Positions 24,159-33,802 of a stretch of DNA of 52,154 nt are shown one piece after another. The position numbers were made by a program, and so were the translations under genes. The number at the start of each line of letters is the position of its first letter. Positions within the stretch are counted from its first letter, which is position 1. Source of the stretch: JAUSPI01 sp964650385 (GTDB lineage: Bacteria; Desulfobacterota; Syntrophia; Syntrophales; JADFWA01); assembly GCA_964650385.1 (NCBI GenBank), contig CAZYTP010000010.1, positions 1-52,154 of the forward strand. The letters run 5' to 3'. The notes under the pieces were generated by a model. The model searched no databases. It had not been told where the DNA came from and saw nothing but the letters and a program-made list of their open reading frames with translations.

Positions 24159-25266
24159 GGTGAATTCAAATTGCAAGTGCACCACGAGCAGCCTTCCAGA
24201 ACACTTCATGGGGTGTCCGGTAATCGAGACACTTCCTTGGACGATTATTTAACATTCTTACTGCTTCATCAACATCTTTTTCCATTATAACTTTAAAATT
24301 ACTTCCCTTAGGGAAATACTGCCTTAGCAATCCGTTGGTATTCTCATTGGCTCCCCTCTGCCATGCGGAATAGGGGTCCGCAAAATAAATCGTTAATCCG
24401 GTTTTTTCCTCAAATTTTTTAAATTGCGCAAACTCAGATCCATTATCTACAGTTAAGGTATGTCGCATTCTCTTGGGAACGACAGTAAAGGCTTTGACGC
24501 CCTGGCCTGTCAGGGTTGCTGCCTTCTTGTTCTTCAGCTTGGAAGCCAACAGGTAACGACTCTTACGCTCGACTATAGTTACAATATAGCCACTGCTTTT
24601 TTTGCCCTCAACAGTATCGCCTTCCCAGTCCCCGAATCGCTCTCTTCCCTCAACAATTTGGGGGCGTTCTGCGATATTTTTTCTACCTGCAAGAAAACGA
24701 CGGCCAGTGCCATAACGCTTCTGTCTACGGCGTCTTTTGCGCCTTCGACGAAGGTTGTGATAGAGTTCGCCTCCACCGCCGGCATCTAAATAGATCCAAC
24801 GATATATTGTTTCATGACTGATCCGCATTTCTTTATCGTCTGGATAATCAATACGGATCCGCTGAGCAATTTCTTCTGGTGACCACTGTACCTTGAGCTT
24901 GGCTTCCACATATCGAACAAGACGCGAATTTCTGTGCCGGCGATAATGTCGCGCTTGGCGACGCCTTTTCAAGGCTTCTGGATGTGTCCAATCATACCAG
25001 TAAACTGAGTAAGGATACTGTGATTTTATGCGCTTTAACTCTCGACTCACTGTGGTATGATGTCGGTTAATCCTCCGGGCAATCTCCCTCAGACTAAATT
25101 CTGCAATTTTTAAATGACTGATGACATATCGTTCCTGTTCTGTTAATTGAGTGTAGGACATGATGGGCTCCTTCTGGCTTTGAGTTGGTGGTTCTTCTCA
25201 ATATACCAGAAAACCTGTCATGTCCTCTATTTAGCTTAAATGGTGCACTTTGAAGTTGAATCTACC
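24159..25266 (-). mobile_element. Intact IS30-family insertion sequence
   Basis: A 1108-base element bounded by 26-base imperfect inverted repeats (24159-24184 and 25241-25266), which share GGT-ATTCAA-TT-AAGTGCACCA. It is flanked on both sides by ACA (24156-24158 and 25267-25269), the 3-base target duplication expected for this family. One intact transposase gene fills it. All parts for transposition are present, and the intact target duplication suggests the copy landed here rather than being rearranged. Confidence 0.92.
24166..25161 (-). CDS. IS30-family transposase
   Basis: DDE transposase of 331 residues. The N-terminal HTH (SYTQLTEQERYVISHL ... LREIARRINRHHTTVSRELKR) binds the element ends. 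The catalytic core shows GDWEGDTVEGKKSSG (first Asp), TVDNGSEFAQF (second Asp) and ANENTNGLLRQYFPKG (Glu). No frameshift or stop interrupts it. The stop codon lies within the left inverted repeat, as is common for compact IS30 elements. Confidence 0.95.
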   Translation of the reverse strand: MSYTQLTEQERYVISHLKIAEFSLREIARRINRHHTTVSRELKRIKSQYPYSVYWYDWTHPEALKRRRQARHYRRHRNSRLVRYVEAKLKVQWSPEEIAQRIRIDYPDDKEMRISHETIYRWIYLDAGGGGELYHNLRRRRKRRRRQKRYGTGRRFLAGRKNIAERPQIVEGRERFGDWEGDTVEGKKSSGYIVTIVERKSRYLLASKLKNKKAATLTGQGVKAFTVVPKRMRHTLTVDNGSEFAQFKKFEEKTGLTIYFADPYSAWQRGANENTNGLLRQYFPKGSNFKVIMEKDVDEAVRMLNNRPRKCLDYRTPHEVFWKAARGALAI

Positions 25267-25465
25267 ACACCCTGCAAGGAATTCAGGTAACAGGATACTT
25301 AATTTACCGACTCGAAAAAAGGGGGGACTAATCTCTTCGTAAATAAGTGTCCTTATCTTTTTCTGTTCAGAAAAAGATAACAGCTCCTCATTCCTCTGTA
25401 AATATGGGCATTGTCTCCATTTCCCATATTTTCTGATACCCAATGCCCTACCCTCTTTAAATCCC

Positions 25466-25494
25466 TTGACAAAAAAACTTTAAAGCCATATGGT
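25466..25494 (+). promoter_or_regulatory. Sigma-70 promoter upstream of ychF
   Basis: TTGACA (25466-25471), 17-base spacer, TATGGT (25489-25494). It lies about 50 bases before the ychF ATG in the 276-base gap after the IS30 element. Nothing else was recognised in the gap; a 70-codon frame crossing the element end was rejected. Confidence 0.65.
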
Positions 25495-25542
25495 GATCGG
25501 TCTTTCGAAACAACCGATACATAAATAAGGAGACCACATCAT

Positions 25543-26610
25543 ATGAAGATTGGACTGATCGGCTTGCCCAATTCGGGGAAGACGACAATTTTTAACGCAC
25601 TTACTAAAATGGAGGCCCACGTCACCGCATACTCCGACGCAAAGGCGGAACCGAATGTGGCCGTCGTCGAGGTGGACGACGAGCGGTTGATCCGCCTCAC
25701 CGATATGTACATGCCGAAGAAGACTACCGGCGCTACCATTGAAATGATCGATTTCCCCGGCTTGAAGGAAGGTTCCGCAAAGAACGGTTCTTTTTCAGGA
25801 AGCTCCATGGAATGGATCAAAAACACGGATGCACTGGCCCTGGTGGTGCGCAACTTTAATGATGACCTGGCGGGAGATCCCACGCCGCTTGGCGACATTG
25901 ACGAAATCGATACTGAACTTCTTCTCGCCGATCTTATAATTGTGGAAAGCAGGCTTGAGAGGCTTGAATGGTTCCAGAAACGGGGGCAAAAAACGAATGC
26001 GCTTGCACTGGAAGAAAAAGCCCTCCGAAAAGTCGCGGAGCAACTCAACAACAATCAACCCATCCGGAACCTCGATCTTGATGAAGATGAAGAGAAAACG
26101 ATACGCGGCTTTCAATTTCTCACGAAAAAACCGTTTCTTGTTATCCTGAACTCGGACGAAACCGTTTTTGGACAGAATAAGGATATAATGGGCAAAATCG
26201 AATCGCGGTACAACATTATCGAATTCGCCGGCCACTTCGAAACGGAATTGTCCCGTCTGAACGATGAAGAAGCGAAATTGTTCATGGAAGATATCGGCAT
26301 CAAAAAGTCGGCCAGGGAGAGATTATCGCAATTCGCGTACAAGACGCTCGGGTACGTAAGCTTTTTTACCGTCGGTAAAGATGAAGTACGGGCTTGGAGT
26401 ATTCACGGGGGAGACACGGCGGTAAATGCGGCCGGTGCCATCCATTCCGATCTTGCACGGGGTTTTATCCGTGCAGAATGTTTTACATACGACGAATTAG
26501 TTGAATGCGGATCAGAAAAGGGGGTTCGGGAAAACGGCCACTTTCGTCTGGAAGGAAAGAATTACATCGTCCGGGACGGCGATGTCCTGAGCATTAGATT
26601 CAGCGTATGA
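25543..26610 (+). CDS. ychF: YchF/Ola1-family ATPase (Obg-related)
   Basis: P-loop NTPase of 355 residues. G1 is GLPNSGKTT (7-15), G3 is IDFPGLKEG, and the G4 position reads NSDE (NxxE) in place of NKxD, the change that gives YchF proteins ATP preference. A helical insert with coiled coil (about 130-200) follows, then the C-terminal TGS domain (about 270-355). YchF associates with ribosomes and is linked to stress responses. AAGGAG precedes the ATG by about 14 bases. It overlaps typA by four bases (ATGA), so the two are coupled. Confidence 0.9.
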   Translation: MKIGLIGLPNSGKTTIFNALTKMEAHVTAYSDAKAEPNVAVVEVDDERLIRLTDMYMPKKTTGATIEMIDFPGLKEGSAKNGSFSGSSMEWIKNTDALALVVRNFNDDLAGDPTPLGDIDEIDTELLLADLIIVESRLERLEWFQKRGQKTNALALEEKALRKVAEQLNNNQPIRNLDLDEDEEKTIRGFQFLTKKPFLVILNSDETVFGQNKDIMGKIESRYNIIEFAGHFETELSRLNDEEAKLFMEDIGIKKSARERLSQFAYKTLGYVSFFTVGKDEVRAWSIHGGDTAVNAAGAIHSDLARGFIRAECFTYDELVECGSEKGVRENGHFRLEGKNYIVRDGDVLSIRFSV

Positions 26611-28463
26611 CAGAGCAAGAAAAACAGAAAAATGGAGAAAAAACACCAACCATGCGGAAACAAAAATTCAGAAATATTGCAATTATTGCCCATGTCGATC
26701 ACGGGAAGACGACGCTCGTCGACGGGATGCTAAGACAGAGCGGCACTTTTAGAGAACACCAGCAAGTGGTGGAGCGCGTCATGGATTCGATGGACCTCGA
26801 GAAAGAACGGGGGATCACTATTATGGCAAAAAATACGGCCATCTGGTACAAAGGCGTTAAGATAAATATAGTTGATACGCCCGGCCACGCCGATTTCGGC
26901 GGCGAAGTGGAGCGGAGCCTGAATATGGTCGACGGAGCGCTCCTGCTCGTCGACGCCAGTGAAGGCCCGCTGCCGCAGACACGATTTGTTGTCAAGAAGG
27001 CCCTATCCAAACGGCTGCCCATCATTGTGGTTATCAATAAAATCGATCGTAGCGACGCGAGAATCGAGGAGGTCGTGGATGAAGTCTATAATCTTTTTAT
27101 CGATCTCGATGCCGGCGAGGAACAGATAGAATTTCCAATACTGTACACAAACGCCAAAACGGGCGTTGCACATTTAGCACCGGCTGACGATTCTACTGAC
27201 TTGCGACCTCTGTTTGAAGCGATTATCACCACTATTCCCGCGCCTGAGGCAGATGACGACGAAGTCCCGCAGTTTCTTATAACAAATCTCGATCATGATT
27301 CCTATGTCGGGCAGGTCGCCATCGGCAGGCTGGTAAACGGCGTCTTGGAGATGAATACAAATTATTCCCTGTGCGGAGCGGAGGAAGTTACGCCGGGGAT
27401 AAAATTTTCTGCCCTGTACACTTTCGACGGGTTAAAAAGGGTACTGGTCAACAGAGTGGAAGCCGGAGATATCGTTGCTATTGCCGGTGTCGAACATATG
27501 ACAATCGGCGATACGATCTCTTCAGTGGAAAACCCCTGCCCCTTGCCCCGCATTAATGTCGATGCACCGACCGTTTCGATGATATTTTATGTTAACAACA
27601 GTCCTTCTGCCGGCACCGAAGGCAAATATCTGACATCGCGTCATCTTCGCGCCCGCCTTGAGAAAGAGACTCTTCGAAATGTCGCACTGAACATCAGGAA
27701 CCTTCCCCGGAAGGATATGTTCGAAGTCTGCGGTCGCGGAGAGTTGCAGATGGCTATTCTGATTGAAACGATGCGCAGGGAAGGATATGAATTCATGGTA
27801 TCCAAACCGCAGGTGATTACCAAAGAGGAGAACGGAAAAGTACTTGAGCCGACTGAGAGGCTTTTGATTGATGTTCCGGAAGAATTTATCGGTGTCGTTA
27901 CGGAAAAACTGTCTGCACGTAAGGGGCGCATGACAAATATGATCAATAAAGGCAGTGGGCGCGTCACACTGGAGTTTGTAATACCGTCGCGTGGAATGAT
28001 CGGTTTCCGCAGTCATTTTTTGACGGATACAAAAGGCGCTGGCGTTATGAATACGCTCTTTGAAGGATACGAATCCTGGTTTGGCCATATTCCTCAACGG
28101 GCCAACGGCGCCCTGGTAGCCGACAGAGTCGGGAGAGTCACAGCCTATGCAAGTCTTGCCATGGAGGACCGGGGGGAGCTGCTTGTCGAGGTAAGAACGG
28201 ACGTCTACGGCGGAATGATCATCGGTGAGCGAAACAGGCCGGGTGACCTGAACGTAAATATTACCAAGGAAAAGCAATTGACGAACATGCGGAGTTCCAC
28301 GTCGGAAGCCACGGTAACACTACGACCACCGCGGCGCCTCTCACTCGATCAGTTCATCGAATTTATCGCCGAGGACGAACTGATTGAAGTAACCCCGTTA
28401 AACATCCGCCTGCGCAAAATGGATCTGGATAAAAATAGACGTCGGGCCAAATCGACCGCTTAG
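26607..28463 (+). CDS. typA: Translational GTPase TypA/BipA
   Basis: Ribosome-binding GTPase of 618 residues, EF-G-like, which helps 50S assembly and growth under stress. G1 is AHVDHGKTTLVD, the switch I region is ERGITIMAKN, G3 is DTPGHADFGGEVER and G4 is NKIDR. The beta-barrel, two alpha/beta domains and the TypA-specific C-terminal domain are of normal length. The ATG at 26607 overlaps the ychF stop. A later ATG at 26652 (MRKQKFRNIAI) gives the more usual N-terminus but has no closer ribosome binding site. Confidence 0.95.
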   Translation: MTEQEKQKNGEKTPTMRKQKFRNIAIIAHVDHGKTTLVDGMLRQSGTFREHQQVVERVMDSMDLEKERGITIMAKNTAIWYKGVKINIVDTPGHADFGGEVERSLNMVDGALLLVDASEGPLPQTRFVVKKALSKRLPIIVVINKIDRSDARIEEVVDEVYNLFIDLDAGEEQIEFPILYTNAKTGVAHLAPADDSTDLRPLFEAIITTIPAPEADDDEVPQFLITNLDHDSYVGQVAIGRLVNGVLEMNTNYSLCGAEEVTPGIKFSALYTFDGLKRVLVNRVEAGDIVAIAGVEHMTIGDTISSVENPCPLPRINVDAPTVSMIFYVNNSPSAGTEGKYLTSRHLRARLEKETLRNVALNIRNLPRKDMFEVCGRGELQMAILIETMRREGYEFMVSKPQVITKEENGKVLEPTERLLIDVPEEFIGVVTEKLSARKGRMTNMINKGSGRVTLEFVIPSRGMIGFRSHFLTDTKGAGVMNTLFEGYESWFGHIPQRANGALVADRVGRVTAYASLAMEDRGELLVEVRTDVYGGMIIGERNRPGDLNVNITKEKQLTNMRSSTSEATVTLRPPRRLSLDQFIEFIAEDELIEVTPLNIRLRKMDLDKNRRRAKSTA

Positions 28464-28541
28464 AAATCCTCAAAAATAGGGTCTGAACCCCTCTTGCACC
28501 CATGCAGAACCGCTTCCCAAATCGATTAGACTCCTTTAATC

Positions 28542-28570
28542 TTGACACGTAGTGATATTTTTCCTATAGT
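28542..28570 (+). promoter_or_regulatory. Sigma-70 promoter of the LolA-like/RND/OMP operon
   Basis: TTGACA (28542-28547), a 17-base spacer, TATAGT (28565-28570): 11 of 12 positions match consensus. The start would be about 68 bases before the first gene. Confidence 0.8.
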
Positions 28571-28644
28571 CATTTCATTTCCAGAGTAAAAACTTATAAA
28601 AACAAGAAGATAAACCGTTAAAGTTTCAATATAAGGAGAGGGAT

Positions 28645-29460
28645 ATGAACAGGAAATTTTGGACACTGAGTTTGATTATCTTGTGGCTGATTGTTCCACT
28701 TCTGGCACAGGCTGCAGAGATGACCGGACGCGAGGTCATGAAAAAGCAAAAAGAATTGCATAAAGTACGAAGCGAAATTGGAAGCGAAATTATGCTCCTC
28801 GTAGACAAGGACGGAAGCAAGGAAAAGCGGATGGTCAAACGATATGCAAAAGAAATGGGCGATGATGTTCACCGTTATCTTATCGTCTTCCTTGATCCCG
28901 CCGACATCAGGGGGACAGCTCTCCTTACGTGGGAACAAAAAGAACGAGACAATGACCAATGGCTGTATCTTCCGGCACAGAAAAAAATGCAGCGCATTGC
29001 AAAGGGAAGCAAGAAAAATTACTTCATGGGTACAGACTTTACATATGAAGACATGGAACCGGAAGATCTCGATAACTTTAACTACAAGATTCTGCGTTCG
29101 GAAAAGCTGAATCAGGATAAGAAGGTTTTTGATTGCTATGTAATCGAATCAACTCCCGCCAATAAAGAAAAAAAGAGGGAAAGCGGTTATTCCAAAAGGA
29201 TTATGTGGATAGAAAAGAAACACTTCTATACCCTTAAGGTAGAGTTCTACGATCGCAGAAGCAGATTACAAAAGGTTCAAACCAATCATGCCATGGAAAA
29301 TGTTTCGGGAACTGTATGGCGTCCGGGAAAAACCCTGATGAGTCATCTAGGGAGAAAACATAAAACCCTTACGGGCATTAAGTCGAGAGAGATAAACACT
29401 TCTGTAAAGGATTCTGTCTTCACAGAACGCTTTATACTTTCCGGTAAGCACACACAGTAA
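28645..29460 (+). CDS. Periplasmic LolA-like outer-membrane lipoprotein-sorting family protein
   Basis: A 271-residue exported protein. A signal peptide (MNRKFWTLSLIILWLIVPLLAQAAE, cleavage after LAQA) leads into a LolA/VioE-type half-barrel with YLIVFLDPADIRGTALLTW, WLYLPAQKKMQRIAKGSKKNYFMGTDFTYEDM and a C-terminal series of strands. These proteins usually stand next to RND/MMPL exporters and are thought to carry a lipid substrate across the periplasm. AAGGAGAGG precedes the ATG. It is the first gene of a three-gene operon with the exporter and a barrel protein. Confidence 0.87.
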   Translation: MNRKFWTLSLIILWLIVPLLAQAAEMTGREVMKKQKELHKVRSEIGSEIMLLVDKDGSKEKRMVKRYAKEMGDDVHRYLIVFLDPADIRGTALLTWEQKERDNDQWLYLPAQKKMQRIAKGSKKNYFMGTDFTYEDMEPEDLDNFNYKILRSEKLNQDKKVFDCYVIESTPANKEKKRESGYSKRIMWIEKKHFYTLKVEFYDRRSRLQKVQTNHAMENVSGTVWRPGKTLMSHLGRKHKTLTGIKSREINTSVKDSVFTERFILSGKHTQ

Positions 29461-29557
29461 GGAATGCTAATTTGACGTTTTTCTGAGAGCAAAACACGGC
29501 TTCTACAAGAAACACTTCGGAAGCTCACCAAGATGCTGATGATCGGAGGTTCTGTCT

Positions 29558-32302
29558 ATGCGTAAATTTATGCTGTGGAGCCAGGCTCACCCGTGGATTG
29601 TGATCGTTGGAATTGCCATCGTCACAACTTTATCCTTATACGGCGCCCGCAACATAAGGATCGATGCCTCAACAGAAGGTATGATGATCCAGGGAGATCC
29701 CGCCCAATACTATTATCAAGAAACCCTGAAAAAGTTCGGAACGGACAATATCACCGTCATATTTATCCAGAACAAAAACCTTTTTACCCCTGAAAAACTG
29801 AAACTGTTAGATGAACTGGTCTTTAGGTTCGAGGAATTACACGGAGTCAGTAAAGTTGAAAGTCTCTATTCCGTAACCAACTTCAAGGGAGTTGACGGGG
29901 CTCTTGAAACCAATCCCTTGATGGATTGGCCCCCCGAAACTCAGCAAGAGGCTGACAGGGTTAAAGCAGACGCCCTCCGAAATCCAATCTTTCTGAACAG
30001 CTTGATTTCAAAAGATGGTACTGCTACGGCGATAAACCTCTTTGTAGAGGGAGATCCTGATGATCCCGAATTTAACGTTAAATTCTCCAGAGATGTAGAT
30101 GACATAATAAAACCGTTCCAGGATCAGTTTGGTACCATATTCCAGATTGGTCTTTCCTTCACCCGCCGTCTGATAAGCGAAAATATTATAGGTGACACGG
30201 TCAAACTGGTGCCATTGTCAGCTTTTGTTCTCCTTATAACTTTGATCATATTCATGCGTTCGGCCAGCGGAGCCCTGTTGCCCATACTTACGGCGGGCAC
30301 AAGTATAGTCTGGACCGCCGCTTTTATGGCTCAGGTGAATATTCCTCTCAATGTGCTTACCGTTATCGTACCGGCCCTTATAATTGTTGTAGGCTCAACA
30401 GAGGACATACATATCCTTTCCGAATATCTGGAAAGTGTAGAAGAAACGGGAGGCAACAGAGCTGAGGCTATCAGAATCATGTCGGGCAAAGTTGGCACGG
30501 CAGTGCTCCTTACCTCGTTAACAACTTTTATCGGTTTCCTTTCCATTACGTTAAACCAGATAACCCTGCTTAAACAATTCGGTATTGTGGCCGCCTTTGG
30601 TCTTTTCGTTAATCCTGTTGCCACCTGTCTTCTCGCCCCGGTTTATCTCCATTTCTTCGGTTCCACAAAAGTTAAAGTGTCTGGAGGGCACAAGGTAAGT
30701 TCTATAGACCGTTTTTTCGGTATTCTTGCCGATAAGATAATAAAAATCATTTACACCAATAAACGGTTGGTTCTTACTTTTTTTCTGGGTATAGCTGTTA
30801 TCATCGGATTTTTTACGTTGCAGGTCAATGTAGATAATGACCTTCTCGGCTATTTCAAAAAGAACTCGGCAATACGTATTCGTAGCCGGATACTTCACAA
30901 AGATTTAGCGGGTGCCCAGACCTTTTTTATCCGTATAAACAGTGGTTTTGCCGATACTTTTAAGCAGCCTGAAAACCTTGCTCAAATTGCTAAAATACAA
31001 AAATATATCTCCGAAAAAGGATTGTTCGACAAAACAAAGTCCCTGGCGGATGATATCTCACTCATACACAGGGAAATGAACAACGGCGATGAAAAATACT
31101 TCAAGCTGCCCGATTCATCTGACCTTATTGCACAGTACCTACTGTTCTTGCACAGGGATGAAATTTCCCGCTACGTCACTGCAGATTTCAGTGAAGCAAA
31201 TATTCTGGTGAGACATAATATCAGTTCCTCCTATGAACTTGCCGAGGCCCTTCAAGATCTTGAGGAACATATTAAAACAACTTTGAATCCCCATTTCTTG
31301 TGGGGACTTACCGGCGAAAACATCCTCATTAATACGGCGGCGGACAGTATGGCCGCAGGACAGGCAAAGTCTCTTTCCATCGTTCTTGTTCTCATTTTTA
31401 TTATTATGTCCACCTTATTTGTAAATGTTAAGGCTGGTGCACTTTCCCTCATCCCGAATCTGTTTCCCATCGTTATTAACTTTGGCATTATGGGTATTTT
31501 CGGTATTCCCCTAAATACCGGAACCGCCATGGTGGCGGCGATAGCCATTGGAATTGCCGTGGATGACACCATACATCTCATGAGCCGCTATAACACTGAG
31601 ATGCGACTGCTGCAAAGTCAGGATAAAGCCGTTGATGTGTGTATACACGCTGAAGTAAGACCGGTCATCTCAACCTCTGTTGCTCTTGCTCTTGGATTTG
31701 CCGTTCTGGGTTTTTCCAATTTTGTTCCCGTCATCAGTTTCGGCCTCCTTTCATCAATGGTTATGATATTCGCTATCATCGGTGATTTATTCATTACCCC
31801 GATTTTGCTCTCTTCAACCCAGCTTATGACTATTTGGGATATGTTGGGCCTTCAGCTTCAAAAAGCTGTTATACAAAACGCGGCTTTGTTCCGGGATCTC
31901 AGACCCTGGCAAATGAAAAGAATCGTTCTGCTGGGCAGGATGCTTACCAGTCAGACCGGAGAATTGGCTGTGGTACAGGGAGAAGAGGGATCGAGCATGT
32001 ATCTTCTTCTCGAAGGCAGTGCCGAAGTGGTAACAAGGGATAAAAAAAACGGCAAGGATATCTTCCTTGCCAAACTTAATCCCGGTGATGTTTTCGGTGA
32101 AATAGCCCTTGTAGAGCCCGGCCCACGATCTGCCGACGTGCGTGCTTTAGAACCGATCAATTATCTCGAAATCGACTGGAATGGCCTTAAGAGAATTCAA
32201 AGAATTTACCCCCGCATTGCGAGTCGCTTGTTTCTCAATCTGTCACGGATTTTAGGGGGACGTCTGGTAGAAACAGACAAACTCCTTCTTGAGGTAAAAT
32301 AG
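29558..32302 (+). CDS. RND/MMPL-family exporter fused to a cyclic-nucleotide-binding domain
   Basis: A 914-residue inner-membrane transporter. TM1 is near 14-34, then a periplasmic domain, five TMs near 210-370, TM7 near 405-425, a second periplasmic domain and five TMs near 600-770. Acidic residues for proton coupling are at D283 (GSTEDIH) and D669-D670 (GIAVDDTIH), the latter a signature of the MMPL/HpnN type. About 790-905 is a cNMP-binding domain with the phosphate cassette GDVFGEIALVEPGPRSADVRA. This fusion is unusual and suggests export is gated by a ligand or second messenger from the cytoplasm. GGAGG lies about ten bases before the ATG. The substrate is probably lipid-like, from family and neighbours. 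Confidence 0.9.
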   Translation: MRKFMLWSQAHPWIVIVGIAIVTTLSLYGARNIRIDASTEGMMIQGDPAQYYYQETLKKFGTDNITVIFIQNKNLFTPEKLKLLDELVFRFEELHGVSKVESLYSVTNFKGVDGALETNPLMDWPPETQQEADRVKADALRNPIFLNSLISKDGTATAINLFVEGDPDDPEFNVKFSRDVDDIIKPFQDQFGTIFQIGLSFTRRLISENIIGDTVKLVPLSAFVLLITLIIFMRSASGALLPILTAGTSIVWTAAFMAQVNIPLNVLTVIVPALIIVVGSTEDIHILSEYLESVEETGGNRAEAIRIMSGKVGTAVLLTSLTTFIGFLSITLNQITLLKQFGIVAAFGLFVNPVATCLLAPVYLHFFGSTKVKVSGGHKVSSIDRFFGILADKIIKIIYTNKRLVLTFFLGIAVIIGFFTLQVNVDNDLLGYFKKNSAIRIRSRILHKDLAGAQTFFIRINSGFADTFKQPENLAQIAKIQKYISEKGLFDKTKSLADDISLIHREMNNGDEKYFKLPDSSDLIAQYLLFLHRDEISRYVTADFSEANILVRHNISSSYELAEALQDLEEHIKTTLNPHFLWGLTGENILINTAADSMAAGQAKSLSIVLVLIFIIMSTLFVNVKAGALSLIPNLFPIVINFGIMGIFGIPLNTGTAMVAAIAIGIAVDDTIHLMSRYNTEMRLLQSQDKAVDVCIHAEVRPVISTSVALALGFAVLGFSNFVPVISFGLLSSMVMIFAIIGDLFITPILLSSTQLMTIWDMLGLQLQKAVIQNAALFRDLRPWQMKRIVLLGRMLTSQTGELAVVQGEEGSSMYLLLEGSAEVVTRDKKNGKDIFLAKLNPGDVFGEIALVEPGPRSADVRALEPINYLEIDWNGLKRIQRIYPRIASRLFLNLSRILGGRLVETDKLLLEVK

Positions 32303-32324
32303 ATTAAAAAAAGGATAGATGATT

Positions 32325-33782
32325 ATGAACCGTATAAAATATTTAGCCGCATTATTCTTAGTTCTTTTCCTGGCCTTTAGTCCTCAGCAGGCAATGGGCG
32401 CTGATGATCTTGATCTCTTAAATGACCTGGACAAGGAAATGTCAACTACGGAAGAGAAATCGAGTGATGACCTTGATCTTCTCGACGAATTACAGGCGGC
32501 ACCGGCTGAGGAAAAGGAGGATCGCTTTAAACACCTCACCCAGATTGGCAAGAACTTCGAGGGAAGTCTTCGATTGCGCGGCCATGTTTTCTTTCGAGAA
32601 CCGGAAGACCGGGAAGGTATCGATGAAAGGAATCCGGTGGGAGAAGCTCTTTTGAGATTTAACACATGGACTGGTAATGACACACTGCGTCTCGATTTTT
32701 CCGGCTGGTTAGAAGGAGGAAGCCAACAAGACACCTATGATGGTATTTTTAGGTGGCTCCAGGATAAGGACCGTCAACGGCATTATCTGGAATTGAACGA
32801 ACTATACCTTACCCTTTTTCAGGACAGCTATGACGTAACATTGGGCAAAAAGATCTTCAAGAACGGAATTTCGACACTCTTCTCCCCTGCCGACAGATAC
32901 CATTTCACGGATTTAAATGACCCGATGGATCCTAAAGATTTTGGCATGTGGCAAACAAAGGTGGATTACTACATTGAAAAGTTTACCATCACAGCAGCCA
33001 TATTTCCCATATTCAATGCTGGCAAACAGCCAAGTGGGCAGTCCCGCTGGTCCGGCGAGACGGGAGACTATGACATTTATGAAAAAGATATATCCGACAA
33101 GGACGTCGAGGAAGATTTCCCGACCATTTCATTTAACAATGTCAGTTATTTTGCCAGGGGCAAGACGACCTTCCGCGGCTGGGATCTCTTCCTATCAGCA
33201 TATCATGGCCTGAACCCATACTATGTCCTGAGGGAGGAACAGCGAGGAAGTAAAACGGTAGTTATCAAGGAAAACATAAAAGTAGGCAACTACGCCGCCG
33301 GTTTCTCTACCGCATACAAAAAGTGGGAATTTCATGGTGAGGGCCTGTTTAACTTCAGCTATGACGGGAAAGATGATAACTATGTCAGCCTCGTGGGAGG
33401 CTTTACCTATACAATTGATGAACTGGCGAAAAAGGTTTTTCTCGAAAAAATTGACATAACCATTGAATATGCCAATGAAATCATTATAAAGGAACAGTAT
33501 GCCGAAGGATATACGGAAAGTTCGCGAAAAAGCAGACTGGGACACAACAATATATTCACCAGGGTGAATTTTAAATATAATGAAGATTTGAGTTTTCAAT
33601 ATATTTCAGATTTTGAATTCGATCCATTAGGTCGATACAATAAGATTCAGTCCGAATATAAAATAATGCCGGGGCTTGTCTGGACAGTCGCCGCCGAATT
33701 CTTCAACGGCAAAGATGACAGCTTTTATGGCAGATGGTCACGGAATGATCGGCTTATAACCGCCTTCAAATACAGCTTCTAA
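32325..33782 (+). CDS. Outer-membrane beta-barrel protein of the exporter operon
   Basis: About 485 residues. A signal peptide (MNRIKYLAALFLVLFLAFSPQQAMG) is followed by an acidic stretch with two DDLDLL-DEL/NDL copies (about 26-62), then a long series of amphipathic strands ending in AFKYSF, the C-terminal Phe expected for BAM-inserted barrels. No catalytic motif was seen. It resembles DUF1302-like or porin-like proteins found beside LolA-like and RND genes. The ATG at 32325 was preferred to 32319 because AAGGAT then has an 8-base spacing. It probably gives the outer-membrane step or the final destination of the exported substrate. Confidence 0.78.
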   Translation: MNRIKYLAALFLVLFLAFSPQQAMGADDLDLLNDLDKEMSTTEEKSSDDLDLLDELQAAPAEEKEDRFKHLTQIGKNFEGSLRLRGHVFFREPEDREGIDERNPVGEALLRFNTWTGNDTLRLDFSGWLEGGSQQDTYDGIFRWLQDKDRQRHYLELNELYLTLFQDSYDVTLGKKIFKNGISTLFSPADRYHFTDLNDPMDPKDFGMWQTKVDYYIEKFTITAAIFPIFNAGKQPSGQSRWSGETGDYDIYEKDISDKDVEEDFPTISFNNVSYFARGKTTFRGWDLFLSAYHGLNPYYVLREEQRGSKTVVIKENIKVGNYAAGFSTAYKKWEFHGEGLFNFSYDGKDDNYVSLVGGFTYTIDELAKKVFLEKIDITIEYANEIIIKEQYAEGYTESSRKSRLGHNNIFTRVNFKYNEDLSFQYISDFEFDPLGRYNKIQSEYKIMPGLVWTVAAEFFNGKDDSFYGRWSRNDRLITAFKYSF

Positions 33783-33802
33783 GGTGATTTAACCCGGATT
33801 TT

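Noticed and set aside
25231..25443. 70-codon frame on the minus strand across the right end of the IS30 element
   Set aside because: It starts in unique DNA, ends inside the inverted repeat, and has no ribosome binding site or recognisable protein features.
27522..28277. 251-codon minus-strand frame inside typA
   Set aside because: Antisense shadow of a well-conserved GTPase gene; no ribosome binding site.
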